The notes under the pieces: model-generated
Databases searched by the model: none
Seen by the model: the letters and a program-made list of their open reading frames with translations, nothing else
Told to the model about the DNA's origin: nothing
Program-made: the position numbers and the translations under genes
In this document: piece by piece, positions 35,023 through 44,901 of the stretch
How the letters are laid out: the number at the start of each line of letters is the position of its first letter
How positions within the stretch are numbered: the first letter of the stretch is position 1
NCBI GenBank assembly: GCA_029856145.1
Contig: JAHQWK010000020.1
Location: forward strand, 84,120-148,119
DNA length: 64,000 nt
DNA from: Promethearchaeia archaeon
GTDB taxonomy: Archaea; Asgardarchaeota; Lokiarchaeia; Sigyniarchaeales; SOKP01
Reading direction: 5' to 3'

Positions 35023-35910
35023 ATGGAAGTTGAATCAGATTTAAGTAATTTATCAAATTTATGCCCAGAATGTGGAGGCAAGATTATTTTACTTCATGAG
35101 AAGGGCGAGACTGTCTGTGGACAGTGTGGTTTAGTTATAAGTGAGCGTATTGTTGATATTTCGCATAGTGGAAAAAGGGCTTTTACTAAACAAGAAAAAG
35201 AAAGTAGAGAACGAACTGGATCTCCGATTTCAATTTTATTACCAGATATGGGACTAAGTACAATTATAGATAAGGCTAATATTAAAAGTCCTGATTTGAA
35301 AAGAGCTGCTAAATGGAATTCTCGAATGACTTGGGATAAGAGGAATATGTTGATTGCTACTACCGAATTAAAAAGAATTGGAAGTAATCTAAACTTACCA
35401 AATCATGTTAAAAAAGCAGCAATAAGATTATATATAGAAGCATTTAAAAAGAAACTGCTCCGTGGGAGATCTATTAATGGAATGGTTGCTGCGTGTTTAT
35501 ATTTTGCGTGTAGAGAAATAAAAATCCCACGAACTTTACAAGAAATTTTAGATCAAACCTCAATAAGCGCAAAAAATGTCAGAAGATGTTATAGAACTCT
35601 GATTAGAGAATTAAATTTAAAAGCTCCTTCTACGGATCCAATTTCTCTTATTCCAAGATTTATAGCAGAATTGGAATTAGATGCAGATGCAGAAAATGTA
35701 ACAATAAAGATTTTACAAAACTTTACTTCTAAATTTTCCACAAGTGGTAAAGATCCGAAAGGTTTATGCGCAGGAGCATTATATTTAGTATGTAAAAAAA
35801 AAGATAAAAAAATATCACAGAAAGATATAGCAAACCTAGTAGGTGTAACTGAAGTAACTCTTCGCTCAAGATATAAAGAACTTGTAAAAATGTTAAATAT
35901 TATGGTTTAA
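35023..35910 (+). CDS. tfb: Transcription initiation factor IIB (TFB)
   Basis: A 295-residue canonical TFB. The zinc ribbon Cys are at 14, 17, 32 and 35 (CPEC and CGQC). A B-reader-like segment with RAFTKQEKESRERTGSP follows, then two cyclin-fold repeats, the first with GRSINGMVAACLYFACRE and the second with GLCAGALYLVCKK, ending in a recognition helix VTEVTLRSRYKEL. It recruits RNA polymerase to TATA/BRE promoters with TBP. The upstream region (34850-34880) is extremely rich in TA. A second, more divergent TFB is at 57535-58557. Confidence 0.97.
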   Translation: MEVESDLSNLSNLCPECGGKIILLHEKGETVCGQCGLVISERIVDISHSGKRAFTKQEKESRERTGSPISILLPDMGLSTIIDKANIKSPDLKRAAKWNSRMTWDKRNMLIATTELKRIGSNLNLPNHVKKAAIRLYIEAFKKKLLRGRSINGMVAACLYFACREIKIPRTLQEILDQTSISAKNVRRCYRTLIRELNLKAPSTDPISLIPRFIAELELDADAENVTIKILQNFTSKFSTSGKDPKGLCAGALYLVCKKKDKKISQKDIANLVGVTEVTLRSRYKELVKMLNIMV

Positions 35911-35931
35911 ATAAAATTTAAACTCTTTTTT

Positions 35932-36513
35932 TTAATCTTCTTTTTTTAACATTATTTTTATAAAATCTGGTAAAGTTAATAGATAGCTTTGAGCATTTGG
36001 TAAGTGATCTTTGATTTTAATAAATAATTGAGAATAATTTTCAGCTTTTTCCTTTTGTTTAAGTACATCATTTCGTGTTTGTTCTCTTACTGGTTCAACC
36101 GGAATTCCCCTCATTACTACACGAGCAGGAATAGTTAATCCAGGAGGAACCTGACTTTGATTTAGAATGATTACTCCTTCTCCAATTGATGCTTCATCGT
36201 ATATTAATGTTCCTTCTTTTATTTGAACATAATCTTCTAAAAAACATCCTAAAAGTGTAACCCCTGATTCAATAATACAATATCTTCCAATATTTATTGA
36301 ACTTTTTTGAGAGCGTGTAAACATCATTACACCATCAAAGATAGTCGTATATTCCCCTATATTAATTGGAGAATTTTCTGCGCGAATGATTGATCCTGGC
36401 CAAATTATAACATTTTCATTAACACGTACGTCACCGATAAGTGTTGCCATTGGCGAAACATAACTTTTTGGACTAATATTAGGTTTTTTTCCATTATATT
36501 CTATTATTGGCAT
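35932..36513 (-). CDS. Gamma-carbonic-anhydrase-like left-handed beta-helix protein
   Basis: A 193-residue hexapeptide-repeat protein of the gamma-CA/YrdA type, with repeats such as IWPGSIIRAENSPINIGEY and EGTLIYDEASIGEGVIILN and a C-terminal helix. The three metal-binding His residues of active gamma-CAs are missing: positions that normally read GH and IIHGC are here GRYCIIESGVTLLGC. A zinc-dependent hydration activity is therefore unlikely. It may keep a structural, acyl- or CoA-binding role. It is convergent with tfb. Confidence 0.85.
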   Translation of the reverse strand: MPIIEYNGKKPNISPKSYVSPMATLIGDVRVNENVIIWPGSIIRAENSPINIGEYTTIFDGVMMFTRSQKSSINIGRYCIIESGVTLLGCFLEDYVQIKEGTLIYDEASIGEGVIILNQSQVPPGLTIPARVVMRGIPVEPVREQTRNDVLKQKEKAENYSQLFIKIKDHLPNAQSYLLTLPDFIKIMLKKED

Positions 36514-36609
36514 AAAATCTTCACTAAATTTTTTATAAAAATAAGGTATAATTATTAGTATTTAAATTCAAATTATTTCTTAAGAAATTTAAACTTTTAT
36601 TTAATCCAT

Positions 36610-37425
36610 TTAGATATAGGTTTTAAAAGGATCTTTAGATTCAAATAAAACAAATTCAACTTGAGGAAATTCTAGACTCAAAATGTGGCATAATTTTTTC
36701 ATTGCTAGAATTTCATTTTTATAGTGTGATATTTCTATAAGATTTAGGCTAAGATCCCTAGCAAGAATACCATCAAAGTAATTAAGATTTCCCGAAATAT
36801 AACAATCACAACCAAGATTTACTGCTTTTTTAATAAGTCTAACATTTGATATATCTCCTCCAATAACACATATTTTTTTTATTACTCTTCCAAGATCTCC
36901 TACAAATAGCACTGATTTTAAATTAAAATTTCTTTTTATTCTCTTAATTAAATCTTCTAAAGTAAAAGGATCTTTTTGGTTTGGATAATTCAATAGTGAG
37001 CAGATTCTCCCAACTGGGATTTTTTTTCCATCATTGTTCTTAATTTCTAATACATTTTCTAATTTTAAATAAAGAACATTGACGAGTGTATCTGAAACCC
37101 CACCTTCTGCTGCAATAAATGAGGAATTTAGTACAAATATCGAAATTGGGTATTTTGAAAGTAAAGATAATTTATCTATTATGTTTTGATTGAATTTTTT
37201 TATTGGCTTGTTAATTAAGCTATGATGGGATATTATTAAACTGACTTTATGTTTTAAGGCAAAATATATCGCTTCTAAGCTTAAATCTATTGTTAACATA
37301 ACCTTTTTTATAATTTTATTACTTCTAACTTTATCAAAATATAGTCCATAAATCTCTGAGTTTAGCCTAAAAACTTTTGGAGATAACTTATTTGTTAAGA
37401 GCTCTTTTAATTCTTGAAATAGCAT
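36610..37425 (-). CDS. NIF3/DUF34-family dinuclear metal protein
   Basis: About 271 residues. SHHSL (the His pair in LIISHHSLINKPIKK) and the C-terminal ISHYKNEILAMKKL, together with YISGNLNYFDGILA, are the metal-binding features of the NIF3/YbgI family. Enzymatic proposals for this family include GTP cyclohydrolase-like or hydrolytic activity, but none is certain. ATG at 37425 is chosen because GTGAT just upstream is a typical ribosome binding site; the GTG nine bases further upstream overlaps it. The protein is cytoplasmic. Confidence 0.85.
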   Translation of the reverse strand: MLFQELKELLTNKLSPKVFRLNSEIYGLYFDKVRSNKIIKKVMLTIDLSLEAIYFALKHKVSLIISHHSLINKPIKKFNQNIIDKLSLLSKYPISIFVLNSSFIAAEGGVSDTLVNVLYLKLENVLEIKNNDGKKIPVGRICSLLNYPNQKDPFTLEDLIKRIKRNFNLKSVLFVGDLGRVIKKICVIGGDISNVRLIKKAVNLGCDCYISGNLNYFDGILARDLSLNLIEISHYKNEILAMKKLCHILSLEFPQVEFVLFESKDPFKTYI

Positions 37426-37565
37426 TATAATCACTCAATTCAAGTGCATATAGGAAAAGTCTGAATGTTTTAATATGATAAAACTGAGTAAAGATTTTTT
37501 AATTTTAAATTAAAATATATAAATTAAATTGAAAATATCTTAAACTAAAAAATGGTTCAAAAAAC

Positions 37566-37979
37566 ATGAAACAAAAAGATTGCATATTTTGTAAAATGGC
37601 GGATAGAGAAATCCCCTCGAGAATTATATTTGAAAATGACTTTACTCTTGCTTTTTTAGATATTTCTCCAATTTCTAAGGGACATACTATCGTTATCCCA
37701 AAAAATCACTACTCAAATTTAGAGGTTATACCTGATTATGAACTTAGCGAAGTTTATAAAGTAGTAAAGAACTTAGCTATAAGGATTCATAAGAAGATAA
37801 AAATTGATGGATATAATGTGCTTCAAAATAATTTTGTTGCGGCAGGTCAAGTAATTAAACATTTTCATGTTCATGTAATTCCTAGAAACAATGATGATGA
37901 AAAGTTTCGAATTAAAATACCTAGAGTTCAAGCATCAGAAGAAGAACTTGAGGAAATTTTTGAAATCTTGAAAGCTTAA
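37566..37979 (+). CDS. HIT-family nucleotide hydrolase
   Basis: A 137-residue histidine-triad protein: CIFCK at 6-10, the dimer strand GHTIVIPKNHY at 39-49, and the catalytic HFHVHVIPR at 99-107. The family hydrolyses AMP-linked substrates such as AMP-lysine or dinucleoside polyphosphates. The length is standard. It is divergent from the NIF3 gene and followed by an Flp-like pilin gene. Confidence 0.95.
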   Translation: MKQKDCIFCKMADREIPSRIIFENDFTLAFLDISPISKGHTIVIPKNHYSNLEVIPDYELSEVYKVVKNLAIRIHKKIKIDGYNVLQNNFVAAGQVIKHFHVHVIPRNNDDEKFRIKIPRVQASEEELEEIFEILKA

Positions 37980-38052
37980 AATAAAATTTTCAAATCTAAT
38001 TAAATTTAAAATTAGTTTAGTTTATAAAAATATGTGAAAAATTAAGTTAGAA

Positions 38053-38253
38053 ATGAATGTTAAAAGTTTTATTAAAAAATTTCGATCCAAAACGAAAGAA
38101 TTTTTTTCCGATGAATATGGAGGGAACCTTATTGAATATGCCCTATTAGTTGGATTTGCTTTATTTATATTTTTTATTATTGTAGGTGTTGTAACTTCAT
38201 TGCTAGATTGGACTGTAGGATTATCAAATGATTTTTTTAATTTATTTGGATGA
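38053..38253 (+). CDS. Flp-like type IV pilin
   Basis: 66 residues. A basic N-terminus (VKSFIKKFRSKTKEFF) is followed by DEYGGNLIEYALLVGFALF, the Flp/Fap pilin signature with G at -1 and E at +5 of the mature protein, and one hydrophobic helix to the C-terminus. Prepilin peptidase would cut after one of the glycines near residue 25. Archaeal type III prepilins share this layout. It lies 9 kb from the pilus ATPase gene and 14 kb from the split prepilin peptidase. A function as the major pilin is inferred. Confidence 0.72.
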   Translation: MNVKSFIKKFRSKTKEFFSDEYGGNLIEYALLVGFALFIFFIIVGVVTSLLDWTVGLSNDFFNLFG

Positions 38254-38291
38254 TTTCATAAATTATCATTAAATAAATAGATTATATTCAA

Positions 38292-38660
38292 CTACGCTTT
38301 AACTATCTTATTATCTATAAGCCTAAAGTTATACTTTTCTCCCAATTCATCTAGCTGATTTATTACAAATTCACCATCTAATTTTAAATGATCTAAAAAT
38401 ATATTAAATGGGATTTTATCTGTCCTTTTTAAATAATTTCTAATCCTATTATCAAGATCTTCTTTATCAGGAATTTTTTCTTTTCTTTTTCTCGTTCTTA
38501 ATTTCTCTAAAAGTGAATCATTTTTACTATCATTTAAAAAATATTCTACAATATTACTGATTACTTGTGCTTTTGTGGCTCCAAACACATCTACTAATTC
38601 TTCAATTAATTTCATATAACTTTTATTTAACGTAACTGTTGTTCTTGTAGTCTCTGTCAT
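38292..38660 (-). CDS. Ribbon-helix-helix (CopG-like) regulator
   Basis: About 122 residues from ATG at 38660, where the RHH domain begins (TETTRTTVTLNKSYMKLIEELVDVFG, then TKAQVISNIVEYFL). The longer frame to 38759 adds a hydrophobic stretch that is not part of the fold, so the internal ATG is preferred. The C-terminal 60 residues contain a short helical domain (PFNIFLDHLKLDGEFVINQL) of unknown role. It is probably a DNA-binding dimer; the target could be its own operon or the nearby pilin gene. Confidence 0.72.
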   Translation of the reverse strand: MTETTRTTVTLNKSYMKLIEELVDVFGATKAQVISNIVEYFLNDSKNDSLLEKLRTRKRKEKIPDKEDLDNRIRNYLKRTDKIPFNIFLDHLKLDGEFVINQLDELGEKYNFRLIDNKIVKA

Positions 38661-38872
38661 TTTATCATTGAAAATAAGTAATTCTACAATATGTATAGAA
38701 AAATATTCATTTTTAAATCTTATGTTAATTGATGATAATAATGCATAAATAAGCATCATTTATATATTAATTAGAATTTACTAGATCATAAGAATAAAAT
38801 TTTTCACTTGAAAAATTAAATCGTCGCAAAATTGTCGTTTTTAAATCTATCTTAAAAGTGGAGGAATAAATT

Positions 38873-39127
38873 ATGGCAAATAAAACCACAATAGAAAATT
38901 ATCTTGAATTAAAAGAATTTTTCTCACCCATCCAATTTAATTTAATTAAAACTCTAAGAGATGAGGGTCCTTTAACAAGGCGGGATTTAGTTAAGGAATT
39001 AAAAATTCCAAGAACAACTATATATGATAATTTAGTAAAACTTCAAAAAAGAAAATTAATTGAAAAATTTTCACGTACTGATGGAAAAAGAGGCCGTCCA
39101 CTCATTTTTTGGGAATTTAAAGGTTAA
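38873..39127 (+). CDS. Winged-helix transcription regulator
   Basis: 84 residues forming one winged-helix domain of the MarR/ArsR kind: FFSPIQFNLIKTLRDEGPLTRRDLVKEL, the recognition helix IPRTTIYDNLVKLQKRKLIEKF, and the wing RTDGKRGRPLIFW. GTGGAGG at 38859-38865 is a strong ribosome binding site for the ATG at 38873. It is divergent from the RHH regulator. The target is unknown. Confidence 0.8.
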   Translation: MANKTTIENYLELKEFFSPIQFNLIKTLRDEGPLTRRDLVKELKIPRTTIYDNLVKLQKRKLIEKFSRTDGKRGRPLIFWEFKG

Positions 39128-39440
39128 AATTTTATTTTTTCTTTTTTATTTTTATTAATCCAAATTATTAATACTTTGTTAATATCAATATAGTCTCTTA
39201 TATTTCCACTGCAAATTTAATTTTTGAATAGTATTATAAAGTTAATTAATATATTTTAGAATAAGGCCCAGTTAATTATTCGTATAAATTATTTAAATAA
39301 TATTATTAAAAATTAAATAAACTAAAATTTCATGATTTAACTTAAATTTCCCAAAAAAGTTCCAATCGAAATAAAGGAGTATAAAAAAATATTTAATAAT
39401 TAAAAAATAATTGAATTATCTATAAATATTTGAAACCATT
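39128..39440. other. Intergenic region without visible features
   Basis: About 310 very AT-rich bases between two convergent genes (winged-helix regulator and rli1). No ORF, tRNA or hairpin of note was found. AAAGGAGT at 39375 has the look of a ribosome binding site, but no credible start codon and frame follow. Confidence 0.3.
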
Positions 39441-41273
39441 CTATTTTGGGATATAATAATACTCATTTATCCGTTTTTGATAAATATCTTTATTACTTCC
39501 AATTTTATTTACACGAGGTCTTTTCGTAATACCATCTCTTCTAAACGTTATCCCCATAATCTTTAGAAACGTATTAAACCCATCTCTTAAGTTCTGAGGT
39601 GGTAAAGCATTACCTTCTAGTCCAGGACTCCCTTCAAAAACTAATATTGAATCTGCTATAAAATCTTGTGTTATAATATCATGCTCAACAACAAACCCAG
39701 ATTTTTTTAATTCCTCAATAGATTTTCTTAGTAGTTGAGCAACTTGTAATCTCATTTCAACATCTAAAAACGCTGATGGTTCATCAAATAAATAAATATC
39801 AGCTTCAGTAGAAAGGCATTTCGCAATTGTGATTCGCTGTAACTCACCCCCACTTAATTCAGAAAGATTTCTCTCCTTTATATTTTCTAAATTTAAATTA
39901 TTAATCAATCTCTTTTTATAGGATTGACTCAGATGAGGAGCTAATTTAATTTTTGTAATAATGTCAGAAACTTGTCCTTCCTCTTCAATTTTAATATACT
40001 GAGGCTTTATGGCGACTTTTAATTTTTGTGAGTTCTCTTCATTAAATATCTCATGTTCATCAGTAAGGTTGTAATTATCAGTATTTACTATATTCGCGAT
40101 AGAGTTTATAAACGTAGTTTTCCCAATTCCATTCGGCCCTAAAATTCCAATTATTTCACCAGCATGAATTTCACTCCCAGAAGCGTTCAAATGAAATCTC
40201 CCTAATGAAATCTCAATGTCATCATAGGAGAAAACAATATCTCCAGAATCAAATAATGATTCTTGAGGTGGACGTTCATGAAATATAATTGGATCTTCCC
40301 TAAATCTTATATTTTCATCTTTAATATATCCATTTAAATAAATATTAATACCAACTCTAACACCTTGAGGATGAGATACTATTCCATACACACCAGGTTG
40401 TCCATATAAAATCGAAACATAATCACTCAAATAATCTAAAATAGCTAAATCATGTTCAACAACAATTATCGTTTTATTCTTTTCTGATAATGTACGGATT
40501 AATTTTGCCATATTAATTCGTTCACTTACATCCAAGTATGAACTTGGCTCATCAAATAAGTAAACTTCCCCGTCTTTAAGATAAGCAGCAGCAATGGCTA
40601 CTCTTTGTAATTCTCCCCCTGACAATACTGAAATATCTCTATCTAAAATTTTACTAAGATTAAGATTTTCAGAAATCTGATCTAGCTGTTTCCCCCTATC
40701 ATTTTTATTCAAAAGATCTACTACTTTTCCGGAAACAAATTTAGGAATCACAGTAATGTTTTGAGGCTTATATATAATCTTGACTTTGTTATCTTTAAGT
40801 TCAATGAAATACTGATGAAGTTCAGAACCTTTGAAATGTTCAATTATTTCTTTCCAATCAGGGTGTTCCTCACCAAATCTACCAAAATTAATTTTTAATT
40901 CATTCGAAAGTAATTTTAATAAAGTACTTTTTCCAATTCCATTTTGTCCTATGAGTCCAAGAACTTTTCCTTTTTTTGGGATTGCCATTCGAAATAGTGA
41001 AAATTGATCTTGTCCATACCTATAGGAAATTTGATTTTCTAAAGGATCGGGCAAATTTACTATGCTTATTGCTTTAAAAGGACACTTTTTAATACAAATA
41101 CCCTCTCCAGAGCATAAGCTTTCTGTAATTATAACAAATTTCTCATCAGGGCTTAAAACTATTGTTTTGTCTCCAGTCCTAACTCTAGGGCAATATTTTA
41201 TACATGGTTTTTCCCCAAAAGGGCTACATTTATCTGGTTTGCAAAAATCCTTATTTAAAACTGCAATTCTCAT
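39441..41273 (-). CDS. rli1: ABCE1/Rli1 ribosome-recycling ATPase
   Basis: A 610-residue soluble ABC protein. The N-terminal ferredoxin-like domain has two Cys sets (CKPDKC..CIKYCP and CSGEGICIKKCP) for 4Fe-4S clusters. Twin ATPase sites follow: GQNGIGKST at 109-117 with LSGGELQRVA, and GPNGIGKTT near 380 with LSGGELQRIT. The hinge and C-terminal basic segment (FRRDGITKRPRVNKIG) are also present. It splits post-termination ribosomes with the help of aRF1/aPelota. The second ATPase site includes a shortened VVEHD region (KKSGFVVEHDI), but it is otherwise complete. Confidence 0.97.
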   Translation of the reverse strand: MRIAVLNKDFCKPDKCSPFGEKPCIKYCPRVRTGDKTIVLSPDEKFVIITESLCSGEGICIKKCPFKAISIVNLPDPLENQISYRYGQDQFSLFRMAIPKKGKVLGLIGQNGIGKSTLLKLLSNELKINFGRFGEEHPDWKEIIEHFKGSELHQYFIELKDNKVKIIYKPQNITVIPKFVSGKVVDLLNKNDRGKQLDQISENLNLSKILDRDISVLSGGELQRVAIAAAYLKDGEVYLFDEPSSYLDVSERINMAKLIRTLSEKNKTIIVVEHDLAILDYLSDYVSILYGQPGVYGIVSHPQGVRVGINIYLNGYIKDENIRFREDPIIFHERPPQESLFDSGDIVFSYDDIEISLGRFHLNASGSEIHAGEIIGILGPNGIGKTTFINSIANIVNTDNYNLTDEHEIFNEENSQKLKVAIKPQYIKIEEEGQVSDIITKIKLAPHLSQSYKKRLINNLNLENIKERNLSELSGGELQRITIAKCLSTEADIYLFDEPSAFLDVEMRLQVAQLLRKSIEELKKSGFVVEHDIITQDFIADSILVFEGSPGLEGNALPPQNLRDGFNTFLKIMGITFRRDGITKRPRVNKIGSNKDIYQKRINEYYYIPK

Positions 41274-41412
41274 TATTTAATTCACAATTATTTAAAAGCA
41301 AAAATGAAAAATATAATTTGCTTACGTTAAATATACTATTATACATAATAGAAAAATTTTTGTAATACAAAATATTATCTCATTAAAGCAAAAGCTATTT
41401 AGTGAAGAAAAT

Positions 41413-43119
41413 TTGAATGAAGATTTTCCAGTTCATTGGCTAGAAGAAATTGTTAAAGAAATCTACTCGCGTAAACCTAATGAAATAACACTCTCTACAG
41501 GTAAGACCCCCTCAGGTCATATCCATTTAGGAATATTAAGAGAAATAATAATTTGTGATGCTTTAAGAAGAATTTTTGAGAAAGATGGTAAGACAGTCAA
41601 TAATTTGTTATTTTTCGACAGTTTAGATGCTGCTAAGCGATTTCCTCCATATATAGGCAATAATTTTCAAACCGAGCACATAGGGAAACCTTTTGCTATG
41701 ATTCCATGTCCTTATGAAGATTGTAAATGTGAAAGTTATGCTTATCATTTTGGTAACGAATTAATAGAAGTGTTTCCTGATTTTGGAATTAAATTAAGAA
41801 TAATTTGGACCCATGAGTTATATAAAACAAAAAAAATGCAGAGAAAAATAAAAATTGCCTTAGAAAATACAGAGAAGATTAAAAAAATCTTGAAGAAATA
41901 CATAATCCCTACATTGAAAGAAGAAGATAAAGAAGATTTCATAGAAATGCAGAAAGATTGGATGCCCGTAATGGCTATATGTGAAGAATGTAACAGAATT
42001 CAACATCGAGATAATAAAGGATCCATTAAACCAAATAGAATAAAAGAATACTTTAGAAACGAAGAAACTGTCTCATATGAATGTGAGGCGTGTGGGCATG
42101 CTGGAAAGATTTCTATTTGGAGTGGGAGATTAAAATTAAATTGGCGTGTGGATTGGCCTGCTAAATGGGCTTTATATACAACTACATGCGAACCTGCTGG
42201 TAAAGACCACAGTGTAAAAGGGGGGGCTTATGATACAGGAATTGAATTATGCCAAGCATTATATGAATATGAGGGACCTGTTAAAGTTCCTTATGAATTT
42301 ATAAGATTAGGTGATCAAGACATGGGAACTTCTAAAGGACATATTTTTACTCCAAAGAATTATTTAAATATCGCAGATCCAAGAATTTATAGAACAATAA
42401 TTTTAAGAACAAATCCAATAAAACACATTACATTTAGGATTGAAGAACTTCCGCAATATTATGATTATTATGAAAGAATGGAAGATATTTATTATAATTT
42501 AGAAATTACAGAAGATCCTGATGAAAGTAAGTTTTTTAAATACATATTTCCCTTAACTCAAGTAAGCGATATTCCTAAAACAAAGTTAAACAGATTACCC
42601 TTAAAACTTTTAACATTTTTAACCCAAATTCAAAATATTTTAAGTTTAGAGAGAATCTATGAAAAAGCTAAATTCTACGCAGAAAAACACAATTTTAGTA
42701 GTATAATTACTATACAAGAATTCGAGGCACTTCTTTCCCAAACAAATAACTGGATTGGAGAAGTAAAAAAAATATTTGAAAGTGAAAAAGATCCAAAAAT
42801 TAAAAAAGAGATCATGAGAAAATTAGAGCTTTTTACCATTCCGGAAGAAGTTGATGAAATTATATTAGAGAAAATGGATAAAAATCAGATCAAAGGTATC
42901 CATCTTTTAAGAGAATATTGTAAAAAAATTGAAGCTTTAGATGCTGATTCCATTCAAAACAAGATCTTTTCTATTGCAAAGAATGATTTAGATCTTTCTC
43001 CAAGAAAATTTTTTGAAGCTATCTATCAAATAATCTTAGGTAAAAAAAGTGGTCCACGCTTAGGATCATTTCTCTCCTTGTTAGATAAAAGTTGGCTATT
43101 AGCGAGATTAGATATTTAA
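41413..43119 (+). CDS. lysS: Lysyl-tRNA synthetase, class I
   Basis: A 568-residue class I LysRS, the archaeal type. The HIGH-like HIHLG lies at 36-40, the KMSKS-like MGTSKG at 304-309, and zinc-type Cys pairs CEEC (190-193) and CEAC (224-227) fill the insert. The C-terminal half is the helical anticodon-binding cage. It charges tRNA-Lys. The start is TTG at 41413; no ATG or GTG is available before the conserved FPVHWLEEI segment. It is divergent from rli1 with about 140 bp between. Confidence 0.95.
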   Translation: MNEDFPVHWLEEIVKEIYSRKPNEITLSTGKTPSGHIHLGILREIIICDALRRIFEKDGKTVNNLLFFDSLDAAKRFPPYIGNNFQTEHIGKPFAMIPCPYEDCKCESYAYHFGNELIEVFPDFGIKLRIIWTHELYKTKKMQRKIKIALENTEKIKKILKKYIIPTLKEEDKEDFIEMQKDWMPVMAICEECNRIQHRDNKGSIKPNRIKEYFRNEETVSYECEACGHAGKISIWSGRLKLNWRVDWPAKWALYTTTCEPAGKDHSVKGGAYDTGIELCQALYEYEGPVKVPYEFIRLGDQDMGTSKGHIFTPKNYLNIADPRIYRTIILRTNPIKHITFRIEELPQYYDYYERMEDIYYNLEITEDPDESKFFKYIFPLTQVSDIPKTKLNRLPLKLLTFLTQIQNILSLERIYEKAKFYAEKHNFSSIITIQEFEALLSQTNNWIGEVKKIFESEKDPKIKKEIMRKLELFTIPEEVDEIILEKMDKNQIKGIHLLREYCKKIEALDADSIQNKIFSIAKNDLDLSPRKFFEAIYQIILGKKSGPRLGSFLSLLDKSWLLARLDI

Positions 43120-43158
43120 CTTTTTAAATTCTTTATTTTAGATGAACAAAATTATTTA

Positions 43159-43335
43159 TTAGGGTTCTTTCTTTTTCCTTCTGAATAATCTTCTTTTTTT
43201 CTTTTCTTTTAAGTTATTATAACATTCAGTACAATAAGTAAAAGCCTCTGTAATCATTTCTCCACATTTTTTACAGTGTTTGTGAGGGTCAATATAAGTT
43301 TCAGCCTTTTTTTTATATCTTTCGAATTTACTCAA
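43159..43335 (-). CDS. DUF2116-like zinc-ribbon microprotein
   Basis: A 58-codon frame starting at TTG (43335) with GGAG seven bases upstream. It encodes PHKHCKKCGEMI followed by YCTECYNNLK, the two Cys pairs of an archaeal zinc ribbon that resembles DUF2116, and ends in a strongly basic tail (KEKKKRRLFRRKKKEP). The basic tail suggests contact with RNA or ribosomes. It converges on lysS, 39 bp from its stop. Confidence 0.7.
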   Translation of the reverse strand: MSKFERYKKKAETYIDPHKHCKKCGEMITEAFTYCTECYNNLKEKKKRRLFRRKKKEP

Positions 43336-43377
43336 GTTAAATCTCCAAATGATTTTAAATATATAATTACTAATGAA

Positions 43378-43574
43378 TTATAACTTTTTCACTCCATTCT
43401 TATCAATTTTTATATGATAAAATTGAGTATTTTTTAATTTATTTGTTATCTCTACTGGATATGACGAAAACTTTGAAGTAAGAGCTTCTTTATCTGTAAT
43501 TAATTTATTTAATCCGTGAAGGTGCTTGAATTAATATATCTGGGATCAAACTCAATAGAAAACTCTTTATGTCT
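43378..43574 (-). pseudogene. Decayed gene remnant
   Basis: Two minus-strand frames contain protein-like sequence without start codons. From 43574, HKEFSIEFDPRYI is open and then stops; from 43530, a shifted frame continues with KHLHGLNKLITDKEALTSKF and VEITNKLKNTQFYHIKID up to a TAA at 43378. Joining them with a frameshift near 43530 gives a coherent segment of about 63 residues. This looks like the C-terminal end of a gene lost by frameshift and truncation. I do not recognise the family, and the rest of the interval up to 43779 holds nothing clear. Confidence 0.4.
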
Positions 43575-43779
43575 TTAAGCAAAATAATTACCAAAATTCG
43601 AGTTTAATTTTATTAATTATAACATGAATGTGGTTTTAAGTTTTGTTTTAAGAGTTAGTTGAAAAATTCAAATAGATTTAAATTCTTACCAATAAACACG
43701 AATCTTATAGATTTTTGATGATTGTGGTTGTTGAGAAAAAATTTATGTTTTTATAAATCTTGTTATAAATATTAATGAA

Positions 43780-44901
43780 ATGGTCAAAAAGAGTAAGTAC
43801 AAACTTTTTTCATATCTTATTGAAAATTGTTTAATCTACTACAAGAGTTTAAGAGAAAACAACAAAATAATCTCATTCGCAATTTTAGAATGCCTAAATT
43901 ATAAATCAATAGATTCTATTTTAAATGACTTGCTAAGACGTAGAGTAATTCAATACTACTCTATCCAAATAAATACTGATGATAAAAATAAAAAAGTAAT
44001 ACTTCTAAATTTTGAAGAGAGTAAAAAAGAAAATATAATTAAAGCTTTTAATATTGTCCAACAAAATTTGGGAGAAACCCATAAACCAACTAAATTTTTA
44101 AAGGAAAAATTCTTAGAAGAAAGATTTTTAGCAATTATTTTTCAGAATTTTAGTTCTAATACAACTATTACAAAAAGTTCTGAATCAATTATAATTTCAA
44201 CTGAGAATAAATTAAAGGTTTTAAATTTTTTCACAATAGATTTTGATTTTATTGAAAAAACACACACATTTATATCAAACTTCTTAAATCTAGTTACTAA
44301 TATCGCGGAAAAAGGCTTTTTAATACTTAATTTTAAAATAGAAAATAGCGAAAACATTAAGATTTCACCTTATTTTGTTTTAGAAACTGATAATATTAAG
44401 AAAATCCTTAATATTGAGAATAAAGTTAATAATTTTTTTCATTCTAATTTGTTAAAAAGGCATAATATTAAAATAAAGACATTTTCTAATTTTCTTTGGA
44501 GATTAGGAATTAATGACACTTTCTTCTTTTTAGATGATTATTATGACCTGTTTTATTCTAATAATTCATCTGATTCCCTAGATTTATTAGAAATGAATAA
44601 ATTAATTGAAGAAAATCTATTAAATAATCAAATTGAATATATGAGATTAAGCAAAAACTTACTATTTATTGAGCAAAGTTATGTATTTTTAATATTAGAA
44701 AACCTTGATTGTGATAATATTTATAAAATCATTGAAAAATACCATCCTAAATATTTTATTTATATTTTAATATTAAATGATTTAGAAAATAAAGAATTAC
44801 AAAAAATTAAATCTATAAAATTAATAGAAAATATAAAAATCGTTAATCCTATAGAAATTCGAATTTTTAATTATAAGGAATTTAAGAGAAATGATAATTA
44901 A
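43780..44901 (+). CDS. Hypothetical protein convergent with rpl23
   Basis: 373 residues of unknown function, rich in Ile, Asn, Leu and Lys. The N-terminus (about 1-60) has a [12 protein letters not shown] helix and a repeat-like [18 protein letters not shown]. The middle (120-250) alternates strands and helices, and no metal or nucleotide site is visible. The predicted mixture of strands and helices could fit a longin/roadblock-type scaffold, but this is not supported by a specific motif. Its stop overlaps the rpl23 stop by four bases. Confidence 0.6.
   Translation: MVKKSKYKLFSYLIENCLIYYKSLRENNKIISFAILECLNYKSIDSILNDLLRRRVIQYYSIQINTDDKNKKVILLNFEESKKENIIKAFNIVQQNLGETHKPTKFLKEKFLEERFLAIIFQNFSSNTTITKSSESIIISTENKLKVLNFFTIDFDFIEKTHTFISNFLNLVTNIAEKGFLILNFKIENSENIKISPYFVLETDNIKKILNIENKVNNFFHSNLLKRHNIKIKTFSNFLWRLGINDTFFFLDDYYDLFYSNNSSDSLDLLEMNKLIEENLLNNQIEYMRLSKNLLFIEQSYVFLILENLDCDNIYKIIEKYHPKYFIYILILNDLENKELQKIKSIKLIENIKIVNPIEIRIFNYKEFKRNDN

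Noticed and set aside
38661..38759. Longer N-terminus for the RHH regulator
   Set aside because: The extra residues are hydrophobic and unrelated to the RHH fold; the ATG at 38660 starts exactly before the domain.
43441..43560. Possible C/D box RNA around ATGACGA
   Set aside because: The C box is imperfect, no CTGA at a suitable distance, no terminal stem; the opposite strand reads as decayed protein sequence instead.
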